DNA of 64,000 bases from Laguncularia racemosa (taxonomy: Eukaryota > Streptophyta > Magnoliopsida > Myrtales > Combretaceae), in NCBI GenBank assembly GCA_037954665.1, contig JBBMOL010000037.1:2046001-2110000 (forward strand). The letters run 5' to 3'. A program made the translations under genes and the position numbers. Below are positions 48,901-60,900 of this stretch, one piece after another. The notes under the pieces are model-generated. The model was not told the DNA's origin. It ran no database searches and saw nothing but the letters and a program-made list of their open reading frames with translations. Numbering within the stretch: position 1 is the stretch's first letter; each line of letters starts with the position of its first letter.

Positions 48901-51900
48901 AACAGAGGAGAAAATTAAAGATTCACATTTTAGAAGTGATTACAAGTTATACTACATAAGCAATTGAGAAGTTCTTTACAAATTAAAAGGCAAAAGCGAA
49001 TTTTCATTTTGATCAAACAAAGGAAAAAAAAAAAAAGAAAGAGAACTAAAATGGAGTTGAGCTTTTGTTTGGTCACAGGAATTCAACCACCATCAAAGAA
49101 GATCCCTGAGAGATCATACTAAAGAAAGTTGCTTATCTAATTTCTAGTATCTCAAAGATTGGCCAACGAAGCACCGCAAATTCAGACCCAAATGAAGCTT
49201 TGCTAACCTTCAGTAAAAATATGATCAGATGTGGTTAAAACCCAACCCCCCCAACAGCCCATTCAGGTGGAAAATTACAGACAGATGCCTGCACACTCAA
49301 GTTTATAGGTTTTTGTTAACTACAGATTTTAGATAAATGCAAGGTCAACAAGATTGCACCCAGTCAGAATATACCGAATTCACGGATTGACACAATAAAC
49401 AAAATCAACCAGGCACTTTGAAATCTCTGTATAAAACCAAATAACTATGACTTCCTACATTGAAGTGGATGAAGAGAGCACACTGCATATTATTTGTAAA
49501 GACCAAGATTTAAAGAATTATACTGAAATTTTCCAAAGGAATGGAATACAGAACAAGAAAAGGAAGAGAGGAGGCATCTCACTTCTGACAAAAATCATCC
49601 AATGTCCATCGCAGCTTATTGGGTGATGCATATGGATGGCAGATCTTGACAAGGCTGGTATAAAGATTTGGACTAAAAGGATATATCTGCAGCCCTTGCA
49701 GAACTGAATCCCAAACTTTTGATAACCCCAATTGCTCATGATGTCTAAGGAGTACCCCCGTATAATAATTGAACAAAAATTCAAGGTGATGGCAGTGACT
49801 TCGTCTTTCTGCAAATAAAAACCCATAGCTTGAATTACAATCACATACTATTTTAGAGAATAATAGTATTGTAACTTTAGTTAAAAAATCACAATTATAG
49901 AGCAAGAAATGTAACAAAATGCAGCAATGTTTAAATTTGCAAAGCAAAAAAGTCACTGTCATATAAATCAAGAACTACCATAAATTGAAGCAATGTTACT
50001 CCACTCTAAAATCTATACACACAACAGAAAGCTTTCCTCTAACTTTACAATGTCAAATGAGAGTAAAGGTTTTAGTCCCGAAAAGTTCAGGAAAGATGCA
50101 CAAAGATGGCAAACTTCAAAAGCAGCCGTGATCCTCTAGCATGCTGCAAAACGCCCCTAGGCAGGTTTTAGCGGAAGCACATGCATGAAGATGCCAAGTT
50201 GGTGCTATCTCCAGCTGACAGCAACTTGGGCAAACGCCCCACTCACCACTCCTGGCCAAGCAATCTGATAATCCAGGTTTCCCATATGACCTAGGTCCCG
50301 TCCTAATCTACTTTCTTACTCAAGCATGAAGCTATCCCTTGCTTTCTCTCAGATATTTTTTAACATGATTAAAATGTAAAGAGAAACTGTTCAAAAACTA
50401 AAGCAACCAACAAGAGCAACGCCAATAGTAAAAGAAATAACAGAAAAGAGAAGGCACAAGATGCTGCCAGTTAGATAAATCTCAGTAATATCCACCACTT
50501 CTCTCCTTGAAGGGAGTTTACATGGGATCAGTGCTGGTTTTTGGGTTGTTAATTGTTATAGGCTGTAAATTATATATTAATATTAAATTATGATACAATT
50601 ATTATTAGATATATATTAGTCTTAAAATAGAAATTTAATTTCCTTTTTTAGTTTATTAGAACTTATATATATGTATAACCTATGGATCAATAAAGCATAC
50701 ATAATTTTCTCTCTTTTCCTTACAATTACATGGTATCAGAGCGGGAGAGAGAGTGGGTTCTGAGGGTTCTTATTTTTTGACAACCACCGATCTAGGGAGA
50801 TGCACCACCGACCGACTAGGGCTTCTGAAGGTTCTTATTTTTTTACACCACCGGCCTAAGGAGACACACTACCCATTGACGAGGGCTTCTAGAAAGTTTG
50901 GCATTGGAATTCGACACGCATGACGTACACGCACCACTACAGCGCTTGCCACCAATCTCACGTGCCGGTGCGTGAGGGCCCGTGCAGTGTTGTTTTGCTC
51001 TCCGCTTTCACCAATCGTCTTGCTTGGTCGTGTATAGCCCAAGTTTGTGGTTCGTTTGTTTAATAGATATTTGGGTGCGGGTTTGTTAGCTTCGGTTTAT
51101 GATCCTCTTGTTGAATTATTGTCTATTAGTGTTAATTTGTCCGCTGTTGATGATTAATTCATCATCTATTGGTCTTAATCCGGTGTGTTTGATCCTTATG
51201 GTTGTAATTTGGCACATTTACTGTTGGTGTTTATTGACTTACCAATCTGTTGGTATTTATTCTGTTCAATCGGGAGTGGGCCGACGTATATTGACTTTAG
51301 TTTGTCTGTTCTATTAGAAGAATTTAGGTTGAAATCATGAGTAAAAAAGTGGACAACAAATTTATTGTTATGTCAGATGTGGTACCTGTAATGCCAAAAA
51401 TTATAGAACATAAATTTAATGGGTCTAATTATTTGGATTGGAATAAAACTGTGAGGCTCTACCTGCGTAGTATTGATAAAGATGATCATTTGACTAAGGA
51501 TCTACCCACAGATGATAGTTCCAAGTAAACTTGGCTTCGAGCAAATGCTTGATTATTCCTGCAAATACGGAATTCTATAGATAATGAAGTAGTTGGGTTA
51601 ATTAATTGTTGTAAATTTGTTAAGGAATTAATGGAATATTTGGATTTCTTGTATTCTAGAAAAGGAAATGTTTCTCATATTTATGAAGTTTGCAAGGCCT
51701 TTTATCGTGTTGAGAAACAGGATAGGACTCTAATGAGCTACTTCATGGATTTTAACTTATGAAGAACTTAATATGTTATTACCTTTTAGTTCTGATATGA
51801 AAGTTTAGCAGGCTCAAAGGGAGCAGATGGCTGTGATGAGTTTTTTAGCAGAGCTTCCAGTTGTGTTTGAAGCAACTAAATCTCACATTCTCTCTAGGTC

Positions 51901-54900
51901 TACCATCTCATCATTCCAAGATACATATAACAAGATTCTACGTATGAAGAATCCTTAATCTGTTCAGTCTGGTAGTGCTCTTATAAGTTGTCGGTATGAG
52001 TATGAAGCTGGAAAACAACAGTACAGGAGTAGTGGTAGGGGAGTTGATACCCGGGGATAAAGTTCTGAGGCAAGTATATGTCATTATTGTCATAAGCCTG
52101 GGCATATGAAGCGTGATTGTAGAAAGCTACAGAGTCGGAATTAGAGATTTCGATTAGCATAGGTTGCCTCTTCTAGTGATACATCTAGAAAATCTATCAC
52201 AGGTTCTGCAGATAACTTTGCTAAGTTCTCACAGTATCAGGAATCATTAAGGACTTCATTTACTCCTGTTACTGCTATCATTGAATCAAGTAAACCAAAA
52301 ACATGTCTTCTCTCTTCGTCTTCCAAATGGGTCATCGACTCTGGTGCAACAAACCACATGACAGGTAATTCCAGTCTATTATCTAATTTTCAATCTCATA
52401 CCTCCTACTCTCCTGTCTTTTTTTTTTTTTTGATAATTAATAATTTATTAAATTGCAATATTGAGAAATCCAATACAGGAAGAAAGCAAGTTACAAGGAG
52501 CACATGATCGATGAATGTGCTAGCATACTAATCCTAGGCACTAATGTAAAGTAAAGTGATAGGATTACAATGGCCTTATATAAGCTCGTATGTGGTTTGC
52601 TAGTATGCTAATCCTTGGGAGGTCATTCCCTAAACGCACTTGGTTTCGGGAGCGCCATATACAGTAGACTGCTGCCACTAATGTTGCACGCCATCTCTGA
52701 TGTGTCGGTAAGTCTCCCAAAGTCATCAAAAATCTGGTCACATTATCTCAGTCGTTGGAGTGGGCTGGACAATGAATGTAGTCACAGACTATACTCTAGA
52801 CTTGCGATGTGTAATCGCACTGGAAGAAAAGGTGGGCGTGGTCCTCCTAATGCCAGTTACATAGGAGGCAAGTAGTAAACTGCACTAGTCCCCAATGGTG
52901 TACCCTATCAAGGGTGGATAGTTTTCTTAACCAAGCCAACCATAGTATGAAGGCATGTCTAAGGAGGGAGGTTTTATTCCATACTACTCTCTGCCAAGGT
53001 ACTCTGGGTCTTGGGGGGTTAAGGAAAGTATAACCACTTTTTATGGTATACTCTCCAGATCCTGAGTGTTTCCATCGAAATCGGTCCGACTCTGTACCAT
53101 TCAGTTTGATGGAGGGGGGAATGTTAAAACTATTCCACGGTGGGCCTTCCAGGATACTCCATTCATTTTCACTCATTAAGGAGCATAGCCTGTGTTGTCT
53201 GGAAAGCTCGTGCTGTGCATTACCCAAGCACTAAACAAAGTATCCAAAGGTCCTGTCGAGAGCCAAAAGTCTGCCCATAGCGAAATATCAAAGCCATTGT
53301 TTGGTTCCCAATAAAAAGAAGATCTAACCAAACTTCTCAGCTTGAGTAATTTCTTCCATGTTCATGAACAGACGGTTGGTGCCTTGGAAGACCAGAAATT
53401 CTTTCCCTTGAGTAGAGTGGAATGAACCCATTCCGGCCATAAGCTCTTTGTTCCCTCCTTGCAGAGTCTCCATATGTGCTTGATTTGGATGGCTTTGTTC
53501 CACAGGTGAATGTCCAGTAACCCTAGGCCACCACTTTCTTTTGGTTGACACACTTCAGCCCATTTGACCTTAACTTTAGTGAATATGTGTGGGTTGCCAC
53601 TCTAGAGGAAGTTCCTAAATAGTTGTTCTATTTTTGAGACAACCAACTTAGGAAGGATGAAGATGGAGCACCAATAGACCTGCATGGAGAAAAAGACAGA
53701 TCTGATTAACTGAAGCCTACCCGCATAGGATAAGTACTTTGCTATCCACGAGGTGATTCGAGTCAAGGTACGTTCCACTAACATCTCACAGTCCTGTCTT
53801 TTGAGCTTCGATAAGATGAGGGGAACCCCTAAGTATCGCGCCGGTAACTTGCCTTCACTGAACTGAGTGCACTGGATTATGGCCTCCTCTATACTTGTTG
53901 GGACCTAGAAAAGAAAATGCTGCTCTTATGGTTATTTATTGCCAATCCCGAGATAGCCTGGAAGTCCTGCAAGGTTTGTCGTACCAAGGATATAGATTCC
54001 TTGTTCCCCCTGGCAAATATGAGGAGGTCATATGCAAAACAGAGATGGGTTAGGCGTTCATTCTGACATCTCCAATGAAGTGAGTACCCCGGATGCCGTA
54101 TTAGTTGTCTCAATCGCTTGGAGAGAATTTCCATACAAAGGACGAATAGGTAAGGAGAGATAGGATCTCCTTGCCTTAAGCCTATTTTGCTTGCAAAGAA
54201 ACCCACCAGTTCCCCATTGATGTTGACAGAGTATTTTGGCGTTGATATGCATTGACTAATAAGCCTGCAGAAATGGGGAGGAAAATGCATAGCCGAAAGA
54301 ACCCCTAGAACAAAATCCCACCTCACTGTGTCATAGGCTTTTTGGAGATCCACTTTCATCATACAGCAAGGAGCTCCTACTTTGGCATGGTAATTTGCCA
54401 TGAGTTCCTGGGCTAAGAAGATATTATCAGATATCCTCCTACTCGGGACAAAAGCCGCCTGTTCTCGCCCAACTAGGGAAGGCAAAACCGATTTCATCCT
54501 TGCTGCAAGCACCTTAGATATCACCTTATAAATAACATTGTAGCATGCGATTGGCCTTAAGTCCCCCAGTCTAGTAGGGTTGGCTACTTTGGATACTAGA
54601 GTGATGGCCGTGTTGTTTATCTCTTTCAGTAGATGCCCTGATGTCATGAACTCTCTAGTGGCAATGATCAAGTCCTCACCTATAATGTCCCAGGCTTTCT
54701 TGAAGAACAGAGCAGAGAATCCATCTGGGCCAGGAGCTTTTTCATTCGCTTGCGATGTGAATCCCCACTTTATCTCCTCATCTGAGAATTCAGCAACGAA
54801 GCCAAGTTGTTGTTGGTCAGTTAAAGTCCGTGGTGTCAAACTCCCCACATCGACAGTAGTGGTAGGAGCTATAGGTAGGTCATATAAGTGTTGGAAATAG

Positions 54901-57900
54901 TGGAGTATCTCTTGCCCGACCTCCTCTTCCCCTACCACCTCACTACCATCCTCACGAGACAGTCTATGTATGGAGCTTCAGTTGTGAAGACTCTTCATGG
55001 CTTTGTGGAAATAAGCTGTATTTCTGTCCCCCAACTCCAACCATTTTGACCTGGACTTCTGTTTGAAAAAGCTCTCCTCCGCCCCCCTTAGAGTGTAATA
55101 CTCCTTGTAGGCTATCCGCTCCTCTTCCAACCGGTTTGTGTCCCCAGCCTCATGTATGGCTTCTTACACTTGTACCAACCGTCGTTTCGCGTCTTGTACT
55201 CTTAGCGATATGTTTGAGAATTTAGTTCTGTTTAAGCTTTTGAGCCCCTCCTTAACTAGCTTTAATTTCTGTACTACCTGAAACATATGGGAGCCCTGGA
55301 TATCCCTCTTCCATATGGCGCTAACTAGGTCATGAAAGCCTTCATAGTCTGCCCAATAATTGAAAAATTTGAAAGGGCTCCTTCGAGCCCTCAATGCACA
55401 TTCCATACAAACCACAACTAGTGAGTGATCGGATATGATAGGTGGGAGGAATTGGGCATGAGCATTTGGATGCAAATTCATCCAAGGTAGGTTGACCATG
55501 GCTCGATCAAGCTTCCTAAAGATAGGCGCCTGCTGCTATTTATTGGTCCATGTGAAGAAATCCCCAGAATATCTCAAGTCTTCCACCTCCACTTTAGCTA
55601 GGCATCTCGGGAACTTCAACATTGCCTTCGTGACTGATGCACGGCCTCCTTCTTTCTCTGTGACTAGGCAAGTAGTGTTGAAATTGCCCATGACCAGCCA
55701 CGGTCTATCACCTATAGCTTGGGCCAACCCCTCGAGATTCAACCATAGCTCCTTACGTTCTCTATCATTATTGGATCCATAGACAAAAGTGATTGTTGTA
55801 CTGCTGTTCGCTCTCAAGTTTGTCATAGTGCAATGCAGAAATTGTGTGTGTTCCTTTTCCACACATATATTCCACTCCCTTGGTTGCCACGCAATCCAGA
55901 TGCACTTCCGTGCCATGGAGTTAAACCCATACTTGCCAATTCGGACCCAACCTATTCTTGATGGAATCCTCATTTGCTGCACTTACTTTAGCTTCCAATA
56001 GGCCAATCAGACTAATGCTATGCATAGCGCACAGCCTCCTAACCTCCAAAATTTTAATGGGGTCATTTAAACCCCTTACATTCCATGCTGTCACTAACAT
56101 GGAGATGTGAATACAATACAGTTAGGTGAAATTCCGACTCTTCTTGCGCTGCTTCTTCTTCCGGCGACTAGAGGAGCTAGAACTTCTGTTGGCCATGGGT
56201 TGAGTTCCCGACATTTGGTTCATATGAACTAATAATTTGTTGAGTGGGGTGTTCTCAAAATCATCACCCCCATCTGCTATGTCTCCTCCTTGACCGGCCA
56301 TTGGCATGTTCATCACACAGCTAGGGGAGATTGGCATCTCAGCTACTGCCAGGGGCTTATCTAACCCCACCGGAGCTGCTGCAGCCTTCACGCCGGTGCC
56401 TGACATCCACTGTCCACCTCCATCCGCTCAACCATTGTTCTCTTCAGATTACCGGGGTCGTCTACAAGCTCCTTGGCAGTGCAGGCTTCCTTCGTTGGCA
56501 TCACATGCCCACCATGTAGTGCCGCTCCTCTGGCTACTGTTTTGCCCTTAGAAGGCATCATGCTTGGTGCTCTGTTGGGATGCTGCTGGTGGTCAGCGAA
56601 TGAATCTTGCCTGACCTTCTCCTCACACCGCAGCACCTGTTGGCCAACAGCTGCTCGTGGGGCAACCTGGCTACTCTCTATATCCGTAGAATCTTCCTCT
56701 TTCCTTTGAGTGGTCTGTGCAGGTTGACATTTATGCCCGAACACCTTGCATCTCGCATAACGTGGAGGCAGCCATTGGTATTCCACCTTGACTTCCACAG
56801 CCACACCGTTCTCACCCTCCACCCTTACTTGGGTGACTAGGTCCTAACGAGCATCAATTTCCACTAGCACCCTCGCATGGTTTACATGTTGCCTCCTAGC
56901 CGTTAAGACATCGGCCTTGAGTGGCACTCCCACGCCACTGACTATGTGGTTCAAGCCTTCCGCCCCTAAGTATTCGCGAGAAGGTGGTCTACACGGAAAT
57001 GTTGGTGGGTTGCGCCTGCTCTCCTGTCACTTTAGTCAATGGATCAACATCCCATGTCCTTGGGACTGGCACAGCAAATCCAACTCCATTAGTTCCTTTG
57101 TCCTCAGTCTTAAACTTGAGACTTGCTTGATCTGTCATTTAATTTAATATCTGTCAGTAAACTCACTCGTTCACTTAACTGTTGCATCTCATTCTTTCCT
57201 AACTATTGCCATTTTCAGGATCTTATGACGAGGAAGACTATTGGTAAAGGACATGAATCTAGGGGTTTCTACATACTAGACACAAAGATACCAAAGTCTG
57301 TTGCCTGCTCTAGAGTTGTAACCCCTTTTGAAGCACATTGCCGATTAGGTCATCCATCTCTCTTTTTGTTAAAGAAACTCTATCCTCAGTTTCACGGTTT
57401 GGAGTCCTTACATTGTGAGTCATGTTAGCGTGCGAAACATCATCGCGTTAGCTTAAGCCCTAGAGTTAATAAACGAGCAAATGCTCCTTCTGAGTTAGTC
57501 CATTCAGATATATGGGATCCTTGTCCAGTCACATCTAAAACTAGATTTAAGTATTTTGTTACCTTTGTTAATGATTATTCTCAAGTGACTTGGTTATATT
57601 TAATAAAGAATCGTTTTGAGTTGTTTCTCATTTTTGTGCTTTTTATGCTGAAATTAAAACTCGGTTTAATGTTTCTGTCTAAGTGTTGCGAAGTGATAAT
57701 GCCAAAGAGTATTTATTTGAATCTTTTCAATTCTATATGATAAAAAATGGCATTATTCATCAAACTTCTTATGATTATTCTCAAAATAGTGTTGCTGAGA
57801 GAAAGAATAGGCATTTGCTTGAAACTGCTAAGGCTTTGTTGTTTCAAATGCACGTCCACAAATACTTATGGGCTGATGTAGTGTCTACAGCTTGTTTTTT

Positions 57901-60900
57901 AATTAATCAAATATCCTCAGTTATTTTGAATGGTGAGATTCCTTATCATACTCTTTTCTCGACAAAATCTTTGTTCTCAATTGAACCCAAAATATTTGGT
58001 TGTACGTGTTTTGTTTAGGATGTGCATCCCCAAATTACAAAACTTGATCCTAAGTCATTAAAATGTATATTTCTTAGGTATTCTCGTGTTCAGAAGGGAT
58101 ATAGATGCTATTGTCCTAGCCTTGATTGATATTTGGTATCAACTAATGTTATTTTTTGTGAAGATATCCCTTTCTCTCCACCCTTCAATCATATAGGCCA
58201 GGGGGAGGAGGATGATATGTTAATGTATATAGTTATAGCCACCCCTTCTACTCCTAAACCACCTCTTTAGGTTTACTCTCACAGGCAAAGTGCTCCTAAG
58301 CCAACTCCTGATGCATGTCCTGAACCAACTCCTTCGTCATCAGATTCAATCTCAAGGGATGATCTTCCCATTGCCCTTCGTAAAGGTAAACGTCAATGTA
58401 CTTATCCCGTTTCTTCTTTTGTGTCTTATGATCATCTGTCAATCTCCTCTTGTTCATTTATTGCATCTATTGATTCTATCTCTCTTCCTTAAACTGTTCA
58501 TGAAGCTTTTTCACATCCAGGATGGCATAGTGCAATGGTAGAAGAATGAATGCCCTTTATCAAAATGACAATTGGGATTTGGTACATTTACTTATAGGGA
58601 AAAAGTCCATTCGCTGTAAATGTGTTTTTTCTATTAAAGTAAATCTTGATAGATCAATTGCTCGCTTAAAAACTCGTCTTGTTGCTAAAGGATATGCTTA
58701 AACTTATGGAATAGATTATTCCGACACTTTTTCTCTTGTTGCTAAGTTAACATCTGTTAGGTTATTTATTTCCATGGCTACATCGGTTAGATATCAAGAA
58801 TGCTTTTTTGCATGGGGATCTTCAAGAAGAAGTTTATATAGAGCAACCTCCAGGGTTTGTTGCTCAGGGAGAGTTCGGAAAGGTTTGTCATCTTCGTAAG
58901 TCTTTGTATGGTTTGAAGCAGAGCCCCCGTGCTTGATTTGGAAAATTTAGCCAAGCAGTTGAGAAATTTAGGATGCAGAAAAGCAAATCTGATCATTTTG
59001 TTTTCTACAGACGATTTATGGCTGGTATTATTCTGTTAGTATTATATGTGGATGATATTGTTATCATTGGTAATGATACTATAGGTATTTCAACTCTCAA
59101 ATCCTTTCTTCAAAGTGAATTTCAAACAAAGGATTTAGGAATGTTGAAATATTTCTTGGGTGTTAAGGTAATGAGTAAGAAAAGAATTTTTCTATCACAA
59201 AGAAAATATATACTTGACTTAATTGTCTGAAACAGGAAACTTAGGTGCTAAACCATGCAATACACCAATGGTTCCTAATTTGCAACTAACAAAGGAGAGA
59301 GAGTTGTTTGAGGATCCTGAAAGATATAGACGAATGGCTGGAAAATTGAATTATCTTACAGTAACTCGACCAGATATTACATATTCGATCAGTGTTGTAA
59401 GTCGATACATGTCATCTCCAACAGTTGATCATTGGGCTACTGTAAAGCAGATCTTGTGTTTATTTAAAGGGAACACCTAGACGTGGTATCTTGTATAAGA
59501 ATCATGGTTACACTAGTATTGAGTATTTTACATATGCTGATTGGGTAGGATGTAAAGAGGACAGGAGATCCACTTCAGGGTATTGTGTTTTCGTTGGTGG
59601 AAATTTGGTTTCATGAAAAAGTAATAAGCAAAATGTTATATCTCAATTTAGTACAGAATCAAAATATAGAGTTACGGTACAATCAGTGTATAAAGCAATG
59701 TGGATATATCAGCTCATAAATGAAGTCGGAATGAACATCTCACTTCCTGTGAAACCATGGTGTGATAATCAGGTTGCTCTTCATATTGCCTCGAATTCCA
59801 TGTTCCATGAACGAACTAAATACATCGAGATTGATTGTCATTTTGTTCGGAAGAAAATTCAGCAAGGGTTAATTTTTACAGGGTTTGTGAAGACTGGAGA
59901 ACAATTAGAAGATCTTCTTACAAAGGCTTTAAACGGAGCTCGGGTTGACTATCTGTATAATAAGCTGGGCATGATTAATATTTATGCTCCAGCTTGAGGA
60001 GAGTGTTATAGGCTGTACATTATTTATTAGTATTACATTAGGATACAGTTATTATTAGATATATATTAGTTTTAAAATATAAAATTAGTTTCCTTTTTTA
60101 GTTTATTAGAACTTGTATATATGTGTAACCTATGGATCAATAAAGCATACATAATTTTCTCTCTTTTCCTTACAATTACATTAATATCATTCATTACCTT
60201 GTTATGCCAGCAAAGAGTTGTCATAAGCCCAGGAACAAGATCTAGTTGCAGATGAAATTTTAAAAAAAAAAAAAAAAAAGAGAGAAAAAAGAAAAAAGAA
60301 TTGAGTTAAGGTCTTGTCAAAGAGAATACTCTAATCATTAGTTCTAAGGATTGAGAAAGAATCCTCCAATCTCATAGATAAAAGATAAACAAAAAGAAAA
60401 TAACCCAATACTTTTATCTAAGATTAATTTTCTTGCAAGATCACTTATTTATACAAGCCTAGGCAATTAATATCTAAAACTATTAAGGATATTCTTCTAA
60501 AATTGAAAAAGATATTCTTCTAAGAATATTCATGTTGACTTCTTAAATTAAAAGATAATAAGTCCCTAATAATATTTGCTAAAAGTCTCACAATAATGAT
60601 CTTACAAAAAACTGATATAAATACAAGTCATTTATTTTTATTTCCTAGACTACATCCCTAATATTACTTCCCTCTTGGCCCATCAGCTTGTCCTCAAGCT
60701 CAAATTTCTAATATCTCTAGTACACGGCAGGTGGTGTGTTAGCCTAAGGCTCACCCAAGGGTCATGCATGTGAGTTGGGATCATTGTAAGTGGCACAATA
60801 GGTCAACAACTCTCTTGTCAATTTAGGGCAATTGGATGCATGGATGATGAGCGGCAGTTGGCCCCCACATGAGTGGTTCGTGCTTAAAGAGTTGGGCATG

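Larger units (their letters stand above)
52418..57018 (-). mobile_element. L1-type LINE inserted in the copia protease region
   Basis: The 4,601-base element ends in a 14-base poly(A) (T on the + strand, 52418-52431) with AATAAA just upstream on the - strand (rc of 52444-52449), and is flanked by perfect 10-base duplications. On the - strand it encodes the C-terminal half of ORF1 and then ORF2 with endonuclease, RT and a zinc-binding C-terminus. The 5' end is truncated inside ORF1, a common result of incomplete target-primed reverse transcription. ORF2 has several stops or frameshifts. It runs in the same direction as the NRDE2-like gene. Confidence 0.93.
50554..60180 (+). mobile_element. Ty1/copia retrotransposon with both LTRs, carrying a LINE
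   Basis: Two 177-base LTRs (50554-50730 and 60004-60180), a tRNA-Met-type primer site (50731), a polypurine tract (GAGGAGAG, 59996-60003) and perfect TTAAT duplications (50549-50553, 60181-60185) define the element. Domain order is gag, zinc knuckle, protease, integrase, RT, RNase H, which is copia. The LTRs differ at about 12 of 177 positions by eye (about 93% identical), so it is not recent. The coding region has many stops. The 4.6 kb LINE splits the protease; without it the element is about 5.0 kb. It is antisense to the host gene. Confidence 0.95.

Noticed and set aside
52615..52875. Open frames on the + strand inside the LINE (also 54580-54900 and 56306-56840)
   Set aside because: They are antisense to well-recognised LINE domains and carry no family signal of their own.
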